A stretch of DNA of 64,000 bases from Marispirochaeta aestuarii (GCF_002087085.1 NZ_MWQY01000016.1:36222-100221); one strand, 5' to 3'; positions 33,285-43,325 are shown, counted from the first letter of the stretch. Numbers and translations: made by a program. The notes: generated from the sequence alone by a model not told the origin.

Positions 33285-33788
33285 TTACATATACCTTACC
33301 AGGTCATCGAGATTCTTCCGCTGTTTCTCCCGGGGAGTCCGTTCGGTATATCCCAGGGGAGTAAAAGCCACCGGCTCCCATTGCGGACCGAACCCGGCGA
33401 AATCTCTGGCCGCCTGGCTGTCGAAGGCCCCGATCCAGCAGGTACCGAGCCCCTGGGCTGCAGCGGCCAGTATCATGTGGTCCATTACGATGGCGGCGTC
33501 CACATAGGCGTAATTTTTTCCGTCACCCCGGACCCAGCATGCATCGTAATCCGCATAGACCCCGAGTACCAGAGGTGCCTTGCTGAAAAAGGAGCTGGAA
33601 TAGATCTTCTTCAGCCTTTCTGCGTACTTTTCTGTCGGGATAACCAGAATCCTGAAGGCCTGCAGATTGCATGCCGTCGGCGCAAGGCGGCCTGCCTCGA
33701 GAATCCTGTCGAGTTTTTCCTGTTCTACTTCCCTGTCAATATATCCACGGACACTGAAGCGTTTCTCAATGACTTCGAAAAAATCCAT
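33285..33788 (-). CDS. Nitroreductase-family flavoprotein
   Basis: A 167-residue FMN-dependent nitroreductase-like protein (EVIEKRFSVRGY at the start is the FMN-binding arginine/serine region; GLGTCWIGAFD and the end TPREKQRKNLDDLV are typical). It probably reduces quinones, nitro groups or another acceptor with NAD(P)H. The start at 33788 has GGAGAGGAAG upstream; a longer in-frame start at 33827 lacks support. The gene is divergent from mannonate dehydratase, and an operator-like site lies 26 bases upstream of its start. Confidence 0.85.
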   Translation of the reverse strand: MDFFEVIEKRFSVRGYIDREVEQEKLDRILEAGRLAPTACNLQAFRILVIPTEKYAERLKKIYSSSFFSKAPLVLGVYADYDACWVRGDGKNYAYVDAAIVMDHMILAAAAQGLGTCWIGAFDSQAARDFAGFGPQWEPVAFTPLGYTERTPREKQRKNLDDLVRYM

Positions 33789-33813
33789 CTCTTCCTCTCC
33801 TTTTATTCTGAGT

Positions 33814-34020
33814 GGCACCTCTACCAACTACTCTTTTTCCCATATCCTGCGATGTCAAGATTTCCCGCGGTCCTCAACTCTTGTTACCACAAGAGTTTGC
33901 GGGCGCTACAAAATCTTTCCTCCTTGACTATGGAAAAAATACCACGTTTTTAGAGGTGCCCTATATGCAAATAGTTCAAGACCGGATTGTCAAGAGGGTA
34001 TATTCTGTTGTTGAGGTACC
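33814..34020. promoter_or_regulatory. Three operator-like sites in the nitroreductase/uxuA gap
   Basis: The 336-base gap between the divergent genes holds three related 10-mers: GGCACCTCTA (33814-33823, the complement of TAGAGGTGCC), TAGAGGTGCC (33951-33960) and TTGAGGTACC (34011-34020). The last two are continued by similar bases (CTATATGCAA, CTGTATGTAA) and start exactly 60 bases apart, on the same helix face. They bracket the predicted uxuA promoter, which suggests a regulator bound at both. The regulator is not evident in this window. Confidence 0.4.
33975..34004 (+). promoter_or_regulatory. Candidate promoter for mannonate dehydratase
   Basis: TTCAAG at 33975-33980 and TATATT at 33999-34004 with 18 bases between. 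It is flanked by two of the operator-like sites, one upstream of the -35 and one at the expected start of transcription. Confidence 0.4.
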
Positions 34021-34124
34021 CTGTATGTAATCCGCATAAACAAGCCCTGTCGGCGTGGAAACCTGAGGGGACTGTACTTTTGGGGATTGATTTACGATAT
34101 TTAACCCTTCAGAAGGAGTAATGA

Positions 34125-35204
34125 ATGAAGAGCAGCCTGAAAATCGGTTTTGGATTTTACCGGCATATGCTGAATGACGACAACTACCGCTTTGCCCGGC
34201 AGGCGGGTGCTACCCACGCGGTTGTACACCTGACAGACTACACCGGACAGCTGAAAGGCGCACCCGTCACGGATGATCAGCCCATTGACGGCGAGAACGG
34301 CTGGGGGAGTACCTCCGGGGATCGGGAGATCTGGAGCGTCTCTTCCCTGACTGATTTGAAGAAACGCATGGCGGCTCACGGCATTGATCTCTATGCCCTG
34401 GAAAACTTTGATCCTGCCCACTGGTACGATGTACTCCTTGCCGGTCCCCGGAGGGATGAACAGATTGAATGGATCAGGGAGATCATTCGCAACATGGGCC
34501 AGGCCGGCATATCTGTAATGGGATATAACTTCAGCCTGGCCGGTGTTGCCGGCCGGGTTCACGGTCCCTTTGCCCGGGGCGGCGCGGAGTCGGTGGGGGT
34601 CTCCGGTGTGGATGATACCCCGATACCGAAAGGAATGGTCTGGAATATGGCCTACGAAAGCACCCGTACCGGAGAGATGCTCCCGGAGATTTCCCACGAG
34701 GAACTCTGGGAACGGCTGCGCTATTTTCTGGAGCGCGTTGTTCCCGTGGCCGAGGAGGCCGGCGTTACCATGGCCGCCCATCCGGATGATCCTCCCGCGG
34801 AGCGGGTACGCCGGCAGCCGCGGCTGATCTACCGGGATGCACTTTACCGGAAGCTCTTCGGTCTGGTGGAGAGTCCTGCAAGCAGGGCAGAACTGTGCCT
34901 GGGTACGGTTCAGGAGATGCAGGGAAGCGATGTGTACCGTTTAACCGAAGAGCTCGTCAGGGAGAGGAAAGTCGCCTATATTCATTTTCGTAATGTTGTG
35001 GGCAAGATTCCCGAATACCACGAGGTTTTTGTTGACGAAGGTGACATCGATATGCCCCGCATTATCCGTATCCTTGTGGAGAACGGCTACGACGGGGTTA
35101 TTATCCCTGACCATACCCCGCAGATGAGCTGTGCCGCTCCCTGGCATGCCGGAATGGCCTATGCCCTGGGGTATATGAGGGGATTGTGCCAGGTTTACGG
35201 CTGA
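34125..35204 (+). CDS. uxuA: Mannonate dehydratase
   Basis: A 359-residue UxuA-family enzyme that dehydrates D-mannonate to 2-keto-3-deoxygluconate in glucuronate breakdown. Family blocks are clear: HLTDYTGQLKGAPVTDDQPI, IRNMGQAGISVMGYNFSLAG, and DDTPIPKGMVWNM around residues 164-176. Metal-binding histidine and cysteine positions occur in MAAHPDDPP, ELCLGTVQEM, YIHFRNVVG and IPDHTPQM. AGAAGGAG precedes the ATG. No other glucuronate gene is near, so it is either a single-gene unit or the rest of the pathway is elsewhere. Confidence 0.9.
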   Translation: MKSSLKIGFGFYRHMLNDDNYRFARQAGATHAVVHLTDYTGQLKGAPVTDDQPIDGENGWGSTSGDREIWSVSSLTDLKKRMAAHGIDLYALENFDPAHWYDVLLAGPRRDEQIEWIREIIRNMGQAGISVMGYNFSLAGVAGRVHGPFARGGAESVGVSGVDDTPIPKGMVWNMAYESTRTGEMLPEISHEELWERLRYFLERVVPVAEEAGVTMAAHPDDPPAERVRRQPRLIYRDALYRKLFGLVESPASRAELCLGTVQEMQGSDVYRLTEELVRERKVAYIHFRNVVGKIPEYHEVFVDEGDIDMPRIIRILVENGYDGVIIPDHTPQMSCAAPWHAGMAYALGYMRGLCQVYG

Positions 35205-35226
35205 TATTTTAACCGTGCATGTGTGC

Positions 35227-35255
35227 TTGCACTACATTCTCTGCTGCGCTATGAT
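35227..35255 (+). promoter_or_regulatory. Promoter of the V-ATPase operon
   Basis: TTGCAC at 35227-35232 and TATGAT at 35250-35255 with a 17-base spacer, a good sigma-70-type match. It lies 56 bases before the first V-ATPase gene, in the only non-coding gap upstream of the operon. Confidence 0.65.
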
Positions 35256-35310
35256 GATTCTGCCGACAGACCAGTCGCGTACAGAGAAAGTGATGTGAGT
35301 ACGGAAAACA

Positions 35311-35643
35311 GTGAATGAGATAATCAGAAAAGTCGAAGAGACCGAAAAGACCGCCCAGAAACTCATAGAGACCGCCCGAGAGGAAGCTGGAAAGCTCCGG
35401 AAGCAGAGCGAACAGGAATCATCAGAGCGTCTTGCCGATGCCCGGGCCGAGGCTAAAAAGATCATCCAGACCGCCCTTTCCGAGGCCCGTTCAGAGGCGA
35501 AGGCTTACCGGGAAAAAACCCTGGACGAAGCACGCGGCAATGCAGAGACCCGTGAACAGAGGCTCCGTGAAGGCTCCGAGGTCCTTCTGGAAAAACTCGT
35601 ATCCAGGGTTCTGCCTTTCAAGGGGACCACAGGTCGTCTATGA
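35311..35643 (+). CDS. V-type ATPase peripheral stalk subunit (G/H)
   Basis: A 110-residue, almost wholly charged helical protein with heptad-like Ala/Glu/Lys spacing (ETEKTAQKLIETAREEAG, then SEARSEAKAYREKTLDEAR). This is the expected form of the small coiled-coil partner of subunit E in the V-ATPase peripheral stalk. It starts at GTG with only a weak ribosome site. It overlaps the subunit C gene by four bases and is the first gene of the operon. Sequence conservation in this family is low, so identification rests on composition and position. Confidence 0.75.
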   Translation: MNEIIRKVEETEKTAQKLIETAREEAGKLRKQSEQESSERLADARAEAKKIIQTALSEARSEAKAYREKTLDEARGNAETREQRLREGSEVLLEKLVSRVLPFKGTTGRL

Positions 35644-36701
35644 GCCGGGGCAGACTCGACCGTTACGCCTTTATCAACGCCAAGCTCAAAACCCGTTTGA
35701 GCCTGGTTCTGCCGGATGAGTTTTTTATCCGTTTGAGCCGTACTGCCACCCCCAACGAGGCGGTACAGCTTCTGAAGGAGACTCCCTTCGCCCCCCTCGA
35801 GCGTATCTATGCTGAAACCGGAGACCTCAAGCTCGTTGAACTGGAGCTGTTTTCCATGGAACTTCATTTTTACCGGGAGATCCAGAAAATGGTTGACGGT
35901 GAGCTGCTTGTCTTTGTCAATGCCCTGCTGCTTCGTCCCGAAATAGAGAATCTCAAGGAAGCCCTGCGGCTCTGGCTGGACCGTACTGTTCGCCGAAGGG
36001 ACATCAGTTCTCCCCTGGGCTATATGTATCAGGGAACCATTTACCATGGAATGGATATCAACCAGATTGTCAACTCCGCTGACCTCGAGGCTCTTCAGGT
36101 TGCCCTGGAAGGCACTCCCTATGCGTCCCTGGTTTCTGCCAACGCCGAGGAAATCATCAGTTCCCGTTCCCTCTTTTCTCTGGAGACGGACCTCGACCGC
36201 TTCTATTATTCCCGCGTAAGGGAGGCCTCTGCCGGGTTGGGGGATGAGGACCGGGCTGTGGTGGCACGGATCCTGGGAATGGAAATTGATCTTGAAAATC
36301 TGGAGCGGATTGTCCGTTTCCGCAGCTTTTACGGCTTCGAAGCAGACCGGATCAGAGGCTGCCTGATTTCCGGGGGATACCGCATCGATCCTGAAGCGGC
36401 TTTGTCCTCCCTCGGCACCCAGGATTCCCGGGACCTGCCACCTGAAGCTCTGCAGGGATATCCGGAATTGTCCTCCTTCAGTTCCTCCGGGGATGCGTCG
36501 TCACGGCTGCTCCTGCTGGAAGAGTACCTGCGCCAGGTCCTTTTCAAGGAAGTAAGCAGGCTCCTGGGGGGAGACCCTTTTTCCGTGGGTATAATTCTTG
36601 CCTACTTCAGTATTCGAAGCCGTGAGGTCCGGCGCCTTTCTACAATTCTGAACGCGAAATACTACGGCCTTGGAGAAGAGACAATCGGGAGGTATCTCTG
36701 A
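35640..36701 (+). CDS. atpC: V-type ATPase subunit C (central stalk-rotor connector)
   Basis: A 353-residue V/A-type ATPase C (archaeal-type, eukaryotic d) subunit, the funnel that joins the rotating proteolipid ring to the central stalk. It is an all-helical protein with typical pieces such as RLDRYAFINAKLKTRLSLVLPDEFF at the start, LVSANAEEIISSRSLFSLETDLDRFYY in the middle, and the end IILAYFSIRSREVRRLSTILNAKYYGL. It shares its last base with the ATG of the subunit I gene. Confidence 0.88.
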   Translation: MSRGRLDRYAFINAKLKTRLSLVLPDEFFIRLSRTATPNEAVQLLKETPFAPLERIYAETGDLKLVELELFSMELHFYREIQKMVDGELLVFVNALLLRPEIENLKEALRLWLDRTVRRRDISSPLGYMYQGTIYHGMDINQIVNSADLEALQVALEGTPYASLVSANAEEIISSRSLFSLETDLDRFYYSRVREASAGLGDEDRAVVARILGMEIDLENLERIVRFRSFYGFEADRIRGCLISGGYRIDPEAALSSLGTQDSRDLPPEALQGYPELSSFSSSGDASSRLLLLEEYLRQVLFKEVSRLLGGDPFSVGIILAYFSIRSREVRRLSTILNAKYYGLGEETIGRYL

Positions 36702-38758
36702 TGTTTACCTCAACCATGCGGCATCTTACCGCTGTAGTGCTGCGCAGGGATTCCGAGGCGGTTTCCAGAGAACTCCTGAAGGTCGGTCTTCTTGATTTTG
36801 TCCGGATAGAGGAGTTCCTCCCTGAAGGAGCTTCGTCGTTTGAGAGGGGCTCCGAGGCTGAAAAGGGCGGAGAAAAATCCGCCTCCCGACTCAGGGACGA
36901 CCGGCTCAGGATCGAGAATCTGACCTCCTCAATGCCGGGTTTCTCCCTGAAAACAGCCCCCTTGAGCCTTGAGACGGTACCGGATCTCGATATTGATGAA
37001 ATTGAAAACGGTCTTAACCATCTTGCCGCAGGCCTGCAGGAGATCAGGAACCGTCAGCGGGAACTGAACCAGGAGCTGATGAAGCTGGATGACCTCTGGC
37101 ATCATTTCGAGCTGCCCGGGGAAGGGCCTGATCCCGGGGGTATAGAAAAGCTTGCCCGGCGGGAGGATTCCTTCATATCCGTCAGGACCGGCAGCATCGT
37201 ACCGGGCTTTCGGGTGCAGGCCCGGGAGCGTATCCACCGCTTTCCCTCGGTTCTGATGGACCTGCCGGAAAGGGAGGGGCGTCTTCCCCTGATGGTCATC
37301 TCTCTGCGAAGGGACTCCCGGGAGATCCTTTCGATCCTCGAAGAGTACGGCTGGCGGGAGGAAAAGCTTCCGGAGGCCGGCGGGCAGAAGCATCACGTTG
37401 AAGCCCTCAAGGAGCTTGAGTCCCGGAAGGAGGCGCTCCGTAAGCAGCAGCAGGCTGCGGCTGAAGAGTATAAAGGTATGCTGGAGGATAAGCGTTCCCG
37501 TCTGCAGGAACAGTGGGTAAGCCTGGCGGTACACGAAAAGCTTATTCAGATCAGGTCGAACTTTTCCCATACAGAACGAACCGTCCTTTTTACCGGCTGG
37601 GTCCCGGCTGACAAAACCTCATCCCTGGAAGCGGTGATACGGAAAGCGTCGAACTCCCGCTGCTGGATCGAATGGCACGAGGCCGGTGAGGTCCGGACTT
37701 CCACGGGAGGAAAGGTCCCGGCACCTGTGGAGCTTCATAATCCCGGTTTCCTGAAACCCTTCGAGATGCTGGTGGAGAATTATGCCATCCCCGAGTACGG
37801 TTCGGTGGACCCCACTCCCTTTGTGGCCGTGGCTTTTCTGAGCATGTTCGGTCTGATGTTCGCCGATGCGGGGCAGGGCCTTGTCCTGATATTGATCGGA
37901 CTCCTGGGGCCCCGTCTGATTCCGGGAATTGCCGGTAAGATGCGCCGGCTCTTTACCCTCATTGCCTATTGCGGTGCTGCGGCGGTTGTTTCGGGTACCC
38001 TTTTCGGTTCCTGGTTCGGCCGTCCCTGGCTGCCGCCTCTCTGGTTCAATTATCATGCCCTGGTCTCTGGTCATTCCAGCGGAAACCCTGCCGTACGGTC
38101 GGTCTACGATATTCTCTTCATTACCATTGTTTTCGGCATAGCGGTACTGGCCACGGGGCTCCTTTTGAACTGGATCAATCTGTTCAAAAAGCGGGACTGG
38201 TTCTCCCTGACCTTTGAAAAGGGAGGAATCCTCGGGGCCTGGATCTACGCATGGGGTATATACGCCGCCTTCTTCTTTGCCGGCAGCGGCTACAGGGAGC
38301 TTCCGTCGGATGCGGTACTGCTGGCAGGTTTTGGCATACCGGCGCTGCTTCTTTTCTTCAAGCACCCGATCCACCGGCTGCGCCACAGGACAAAGGGGGC
38401 CGGCCTGGGGTTTACCGCGATCATGACCTTTCTGATGGAGTGGATTGTGGAACTGCTGGAGATTTTTTCCGGTTACCTGGCCAACACCCTCTCCTTCATG
38501 CGGGTTGCGGGCCTCGGTATCGCCCACGTCAGCCTTATGACAGCCTTTGACCAGATTGCCTCAATGGCCTCCCCGTCGGGCTCATTCTCTTTCTGGTCCC
38601 TGCTGATCCTGCTGACGGGCAATATTCTGGTAATCACCCTGGAAGGCCTCTCTGCGGGTATTCAATCCCTGAGGCTGAACTATTACGAGTTTTTCTCTAA
38701 ATATTTTACCGGTTCGGGAAGGGCCTATGCCCCGATCTCCCTCCGGAGCAGCATGTAA
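36701..38758 (+). CDS. atpI: V-type ATPase subunit I (membrane stator, a-subunit)
   Basis: A 685-residue subunit with a soluble N-terminal half (about residues 1-375, including coiled coils near 100-130 and 228-270) and a membrane half with seven to eight helices (about 385-655). It forms the half-channels for H+ or Na+ beside the proteolipid ring. The functionally required arginine in the penultimate helix region is probably the one in SFMRVAGLGIAH (near residue 604). The gene abuts subunit C and is 14 bases from subunit K. Ion specificity cannot be read from it. Confidence 0.9.
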   Translation: MFTSTMRHLTAVVLRRDSEAVSRELLKVGLLDFVRIEEFLPEGASSFERGSEAEKGGEKSASRLRDDRLRIENLTSSMPGFSLKTAPLSLETVPDLDIDEIENGLNHLAAGLQEIRNRQRELNQELMKLDDLWHHFELPGEGPDPGGIEKLARREDSFISVRTGSIVPGFRVQARERIHRFPSVLMDLPEREGRLPLMVISLRRDSREILSILEEYGWREEKLPEAGGQKHHVEALKELESRKEALRKQQQAAAEEYKGMLEDKRSRLQEQWVSLAVHEKLIQIRSNFSHTERTVLFTGWVPADKTSSLEAVIRKASNSRCWIEWHEAGEVRTSTGGKVPAPVELHNPGFLKPFEMLVENYAIPEYGSVDPTPFVAVAFLSMFGLMFADAGQGLVLILIGLLGPRLIPGIAGKMRRLFTLIAYCGAAAVVSGTLFGSWFGRPWLPPLWFNYHALVSGHSSGNPAVRSVYDILFITIVFGIAVLATGLLLNWINLFKKRDWFSLTFEKGGILGAWIYAWGIYAAFFFAGSGYRELPSDAVLLAGFGIPALLLFFKHPIHRLRHRTKGAGLGFTAIMTFLMEWIVELLEIFSGYLANTLSFMRVAGLGIAHVSLMTAFDQIASMASPSGSFSFWSLLILLTGNILVITLEGLSAGIQSLRLNYYEFFSKYFTGSGRAYAPISLRSSM

Positions 38759-38772
38759 GCAAGGAGCATACA

Positions 38773-39141
38773 ATGGATGTACGAAAGAAATTCAGACAAC
38801 AGGTTTCAATGCGGCTGATGATAATGGTCATCGTTATGGCAATTATCAGTCTGGTATCCGTGACAGGGCTTTTTGCCGATACCGATCAGGCGGCATCAGC
38901 AGAAGCTGCAGCGGCGGTTGACCCGGGGGTCCAGCAGTTCGGACTCATAGCCGCGGCCCTGGCCTTCGGTCTCGGGGCCATAGGTGCGGGGATCGCTATA
39001 AGCCATGTCGGTGCGGCAGCCATGGGCGCCATTGGGGAGAAGCCTGAGATTGCAGGCCAGGCCCTGATCTTCATCGCCCTGGCCGAGGGACTCGTGGTCT
39101 TCGGGTTTATTACCGCCCTGATGATTCTGGGAAAGATTTAA
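38773..39141 (+). CDS. atpK: V-type ATPase proteolipid subunit K
   Basis: A 122-residue proteolipid. Residues about 15-36 form a hydrophobic leader ending in GLFADTDQ that resembles a cleaved signal sequence. Two transmembrane helices follow (about 57-80 and 95-120), the standard hairpin. The ion-binding carboxylate is the Glu in FIALAEGLVVFG (near residue 107). A hairpin with one carboxylate per subunit is the F-type-like form rather than the four-helix NtpK of Enterococcus. The leader is unusual for a proteolipid. It lies 14 bases after subunit I and 15 before subunit F. Confidence 0.88.
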   Translation: MDVRKKFRQQVSMRLMIMVIVMAIISLVSVTGLFADTDQAASAEAAAAVDPGVQQFGLIAAALAFGLGAIGAGIAISHVGAAAMGAIGEKPEIAGQALIFIALAEGLVVFGFITALMILGKI

Positions 39142-39156
39142 GGGAAATCAGGGGGA

Positions 39157-39465
39157 ATGAATTATTTCCTGATCGGTGATGAGGATGCGGTCCTCGGTTT
39201 TGCCATGGTCGGTGTTCCCGGAAGGGTAGCCGGGACAGCTGCAGAGGCAGAGTCGGCTTTTAACGAAGCTATCTCCTCCGGAGAGACCGGTATAATCATC
39301 ATCACCGAGGATGCCGCGGATCTGATCCGCACCCGGATAGACCGGTATATCTTCAGCGAGCATTTCCCCCTGATTGTGGAGATCCCCGGCCGCAGGGGAA
39401 GGGACCCGGAACGTCCTGCTCTGCGGGAGATGGTGAACAAAGCCATCGGCATCAATCTTTCCTGA
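39157..39465 (+). CDS. atpF: V-type ATPase subunit F
   Basis: A 102-residue subunit of the central shaft. The family pattern is visible: MNYFLIGDEDAVLGFAMVGVPG at the start (about 1-22), a middle EAISSGETGIIIITEDAADLIR, and FPLIVEIPGR near the end. It binds subunit D and reports nucleotide state. It is 15 bases after subunit K and 21 before subunit E. GGGGGA precedes the ATG. Confidence 0.88.
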   Translation: MNYFLIGDEDAVLGFAMVGVPGRVAGTAAEAESAFNEAISSGETGIIIITEDAADLIRTRIDRYIFSEHFPLIVEIPGRRGRDPERPALREMVNKAIGINLS

Positions 39466-39486
39466 AAACAGGTCAAGGATGTCATC

Positions 39487-40137
39487 ATGAGAGACAACAG
39501 TGCAGATACCGGACTCCCCATTCTGGATGGAATCCTCGGTGAGGCCGGAGCAGAGGCGGAACGTATCCGATCAGAAGCCGAACAGAAGGCCGAAGAACTG
39601 AAGCAGTCCACGGAAAACCAGTGCCGCAGGATACTCGAGGAGGCCCGACAGCGGGCGGAGACTCAGCGCCGCTCGGTGCTGAAAGCCGGAGAGACAGCCG
39701 TGGCGGCGGAACTTCGGCGCATCGAACTGAGAGCCCGGGAAAGGCTCAACGAAGAGCTCCTTGAACAGCTCAGGAAGCGGCTGCTGCAGCTTGAGCAGAG
39801 CCCCGGGTATCGGGATATCTGCAGGGAACTGATCGCCGAGGCCGCCGAAGGAATCGGAACCGCTAAGGTTCTGGTGTGTGTTCCCTCCTCCGGGAAGGGA
39901 CGCATCGACCGGGAACTTCTCGCGGAAGCACAGGAGCTTCTTTCCCGGCGGGGTCTGAAGACCGCTCTTGAACTGCAGGAGGACGACACTGCGACAGGTC
40001 CCGGCATTGTGTGCAGGGACCCTTCGGGCAGAATGGTTTTTGACAACCGCTTCGAAGCGAGAATGCGGCGGCAGCGCCGGGAGCTTGTACGGATAATCGC
40101 CGGGGAGATCGAAGGGCAAGATGGAAAGGCATCATGA
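39487..40137 (+). CDS. atpE: V-type ATPase subunit E (peripheral stalk)
   Basis: A 216-residue subunit with a long N-terminal coiled coil (about 15-105, rich in Glu, Arg, Ala and Gln) and a globular C-terminal domain (about 110-210) that caps the A3B3 head (ALELQEDDTATGPGIVCRDPSGRMVFDNRFEAR is typical of the end of this family). It pairs with the small first subunit of the operon. The start has AAGGATG upstream, and the stop overlaps the subunit A gene by four bases. Confidence 0.87.
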   Translation: MRDNSADTGLPILDGILGEAGAEAERIRSEAEQKAEELKQSTENQCRRILEEARQRAETQRRSVLKAGETAVAAELRRIELRARERLNEELLEQLRKRLLQLEQSPGYRDICRELIAEAAEGIGTAKVLVCVPSSGKGRIDRELLAEAQELLSRRGLKTALELQEDDTATGPGIVCRDPSGRMVFDNRFEARMRRQRRELVRIIAGEIEGQDGKAS

Positions 40138-41915
40138 GTAAAAAAGAAGCGGACAGGATTATTGGCAGGGTACGGCGGGTCAACGGGCCGGTTGTGGAGG
40201 CCGAAGGAATTACCGACGCCGGGATGCTCGAGATGGTCGAGGTCGGGGAAGTCCGGATTGTCGGGGAGGTTACCAAGCTCTCGGGCTCCAGGGGCATTAT
40301 CCAGGTCTACGAGGATACCACCGGCATACGTCCGGGAGAGAATATCTACGGTTCAGGCATGCCCCTGAGCGTGGAACTCGGTCCCGGACTGCTGGGGACT
40401 ATTTATGACGGTATTCAACGACCCCTGGAGGAGATCTATAAAATTTCCCGGGAGTACATCAGCCGGGGGATAAGCGTACCCTCCCTGAACCGGGATCGCA
40501 GCTGGTCCTATACCCCTCTTTTAAAAGAGGGGGAAGCCCTCACGGAAGGAAGGATAATCGGCACCGTTCAGGAGACCGAACAGGTACTGCACCGTATTCC
40601 CGCTCCACCGGACTGCAGCGGACGGATCGTCTGGGCCGCCGGGGCGGGGGAGTACCGGGTCGAGGATGTAATCCTCAAGGTGGAAACCGCTTCCGGCCTG
40701 CGGGAGCTCAGCATGGTGCAGCGCTGGCCGATCCGGAAAGCCCGGCCATCAGGCGGAAGGCTGCCCCTGGCGACTCCCCTCATAACAGGCCAGCGGGTCA
40801 TCGATACCCTTTTTCCCCTGGCCAAGGGAGGCACCGTCTCGATTCCCGGCGGTTTCGGTACCGGGAAGACCATGACCCAGCACGCCATTGCCAAGTGGTG
40901 CGATGCGGATATCATCGTCTACATCGGCTGCGGGGAACGGGGCAACGAGATGACCGATGTTCTGACGGAGTTCCCCCGTCTTGTAGATCCCCGGAGCGGT
41001 CTGAGTCTCATGAACCGCACCATCCTGATAGCAAACACCTCGAACATGCCCGTCTCCGCCCGGGAGGCCAGCATCTACACCGGGGTGACCCTGGCGGAAT
41101 ACTACCGCGACCAGGGCTATCATGTCGCCATAATGGCCGACTCCACCTCCCGCTGGGCCGAGGCACTGCGGGAGCTCTCGGGACGTATGGAGGAGATGCC
41201 CGCCGAGGAGGGCTTTCCCGCCTACCTCCCGACCCGCATTGCCGAGTTCTACGAACGGGCGGGCTATATGGAGACCCTGGGACACGAAGAAGGCTCGGTC
41301 ACCATTATAGGGGCAGTCTCGCCCCCGGGGGGTGATTTCTCCGAGCCCGTCACCCAGCATACCCGGCGCTTTGTGCGCTGTTTCTGGGGGCTCGACCGGC
41401 AGCTGGCCAATGCACGCCACTATCCGGCCATCTCCTGGCTCGACAGCTACAGCGAATACCTGAACGATGTACTCCCCTGGTGGGAGGAACGGGTGGGAAG
41501 CGCCTGGAAGGAAGACCGCCGGGAGATGCTCGACCTCCTGCAGCGGGAGGTGCGCCTGCAGCAGGTGGTCAAGCTGGTGGGCCCCGACGCCCTGCCGGAC
41601 AGCCAGCGCTTTGTTATCGAGGTCTGCAGTGTTTTCAAAAACGCCTTTCTGCAGCAGAACGCCTTTGACGACATCGACCGTTTTTCCACCGTGGAGAAGC
41701 AGCAGCGTATGCTTGAGCTGATTCTCCTCTACTGGCGTCGGGGAAACGAGGCAATCCGGCGGGGTGTAACCCTGGTAAAACTGCGGCGCATGAAGGTGCT
41801 TCAGGAGATTATCAAGATGAAATTCACCGTCGCCAACGAAGACGTGGAAAGCATAGACAGACTGGCAGCCAGGCTGGAACGGTCCATCGACAAACTGGAG
41901 GCGATCTATGTCTGA
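40134..41915 (+). CDS. atpA: V-type ATPase catalytic subunit A
   Basis: A 593-residue catalytic subunit that hydrolyses or makes ATP. The P-loop is GGFGTGKT at residues 239-246, followed by [17 protein letters not shown] and the substrate-coordinating block [18 protein letters not shown] ([20 protein letters not shown], near 340). The non-homologous region that marks V-type A subunits (about residues 110-190) is present. It overlaps both subunit E (by four bases) and subunit B (by eight). Whether the enzyme runs as a pump or a synthase is not decided by sequence. Confidence 0.95.
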   Translation: MSKKEADRIIGRVRRVNGPVVEAEGITDAGMLEMVEVGEVRIVGEVTKLSGSRGIIQVYEDTTGIRPGENIYGSGMPLSVELGPGLLGTIYDGIQRPLEEIYKISREYISRGISVPSLNRDRSWSYTPLLKEGEALTEGRIIGTVQETEQVLHRIPAPPDCSGRIVWAAGAGEYRVEDVILKVETASGLRELSMVQRWPIRKARPSGGRLPLATPLITGQRVIDTLFPLAKGGTVSIPGGFGTGKTMTQHAIAKWCDADIIVYIGCGERGNEMTDVLTEFPRLVDPRSGLSLMNRTILIANTSNMPVSAREASIYTGVTLAEYYRDQGYHVAIMADSTSRWAEALRELSGRMEEMPAEEGFPAYLPTRIAEFYERAGYMETLGHEEGSVTIIGAVSPPGGDFSEPVTQHTRRFVRCFWGLDRQLANARHYPAISWLDSYSEYLNDVLPWWEERVGSAWKEDRREMLDLLQREVRLQQVVKLVGPDALPDSQRFVIEVCSVFKNAFLQQNAFDDIDRFSTVEKQQRMLELILLYWRRGNEAIRRGVTLVKLRRMKVLQEIIKMKFTVANEDVESIDRLAARLERSIDKLEAIYV

Positions 41916-43323
41916 ATCGGATACTGTACAACTGAGTTCCGGCCGGGAGTATGTGGGAATCGACGAAATCGACGGGCCGCTGATTTTTATACGCAAAACC
42001 CATCCGGTGGGGTACCGCGAACTGGTGGAGTGTACCGACTCTTCCGGGGCTGTGCGTCTCGGAATGGTGCTGGATACCTCGGAGGATGTGGTGGTGGTCC
42101 AGGTTTTTTCCGGTACCGCCTCCATGACCCTTCCTTCGACCAGGGTACGCTTTCTGGGGGAGCCCCACCGGCTGGATGTAAGCCGGTCCATGCTGGGCCG
42201 CGTTTTCAACGGGCTGGGAGAACCGGCCGATGGCGGTCCCGCCCCCGTGGGGGATGCCCGGGAGGATGTAAACGGCCGCCCCATCAACCCCACTGCCAGG
42301 GAGTATCCCCGGGACTTTATCCAGACCGGAATCTCCGCCATCGACGGCATGAATACCCTGATCCGGGGACAGAAACTCCCAATCTTCTCCGGAAGCGGTC
42401 TGCCCCACAACGAGCTCGCCGCCCAGATCGCCCGGCAGGCGAAGATACAGGGAGGAAAAAGCGATTTTGCAGTGGTCTTCGCCGCAATGGGGGTCAAGCA
42501 CGACGTGGCCCGTTATTTTATCTCCTCCTTCGAGGAGTCCGGCTCCCTGGAGAACGTGGCCCTCTTTCTCTCCCTGGCGGATGATCCCTCCATCGAGCGG
42601 CTCATAACCCCCAGAAGCGCCCTGACCCTGGCGGAGCATCTGGCCTTCCGGGAGGATATGCACGTGCTGGTCATCATGACCGACATGTCCAACTACTGCG
42701 AATCCTTGAGGGAGATTTCCACCCTGCGGGGGGAGATTCCCTCCCGTAAAGGCTACCCCGGGTATCTCTATTCCGATCTCGCGGAGATTTACGAACGCTC
42801 GGGAATGCTGAAGGGCTTCAAGGGCTCCATTACCCAGTTGCCGATTCTGACCATGCCCAACGATGATATCTCCCATCCGATCCCGGACCTGTCAGGGTAT
42901 ATTACCGAGGGGCAGATTGTCTTTGAACGGGAGATGCACGGCCGGGGAATATATCCGCCTGTTGCAGGGCTCCCCTCCCTGTCGCGGCTCATGAAGGACG
43001 GAATCGGGGAGGGCATGACCCGGGCGGATCATCCTCATCTGGCGAGCCAGCTCTTCGCGGCTTACAGTTACGTCAAGGATGTGCGCAACCTGGCCTCGGT
43101 TATCGGAGAAGAGGAACTCACCCCCCTGGACCGCCAGTACATGGAGTTCGGCGAAGCCTTCGAAAAGCACTTCGTTACCCAGGGATCAGACGAGGATCGG
43201 CCCATCGAGCATACCCTGGATCTGGGTTGGGAGGTCTTGAGCAAACTGCCGGCGGAAGAGCTTCACCGGGTTACCGAGGAAGAGATCGACGAATACTACG
43301 GCAGGACGGCGGAGAAACGCTAG
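41908..43323 (+). CDS. atpB: V-type ATPase regulatory subunit B
   Basis: A 471-residue non-catalytic head subunit. It has the A/B-type fold without a P-loop: the expected position reads [19 protein letters not shown] (near 157-175), characteristic of B subunits. The blocks [26 protein letters not shown] and [25 protein letters not shown] match the family. It overlaps subunit A by eight bases and is two bases from subunit D. The complete set of motifs implies a working head. Confidence 0.95.
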   Translation: MSESDTVQLSSGREYVGIDEIDGPLIFIRKTHPVGYRELVECTDSSGAVRLGMVLDTSEDVVVVQVFSGTASMTLPSTRVRFLGEPHRLDVSRSMLGRVFNGLGEPADGGPAPVGDAREDVNGRPINPTAREYPRDFIQTGISAIDGMNTLIRGQKLPIFSGSGLPHNELAAQIARQAKIQGGKSDFAVVFAAMGVKHDVARYFISSFEESGSLENVALFLSLADDPSIERLITPRSALTLAEHLAFREDMHVLVIMTDMSNYCESLREISTLRGEIPSRKGYPGYLYSDLAEIYERSGMLKGFKGSITQLPILTMPNDDISHPIPDLSGYITEGQIVFEREMHGRGIYPPVAGLPSLSRLMKDGIGEGMTRADHPHLASQLFAAYSYVKDVRNLASVIGEEELTPLDRQYMEFGEAFEKHFVTQGSDEDRPIEHTLDLGWEVLSKLPAEELHRVTEEEIDEYYGRTAEKR

Positions 43324-43325
43324 GT

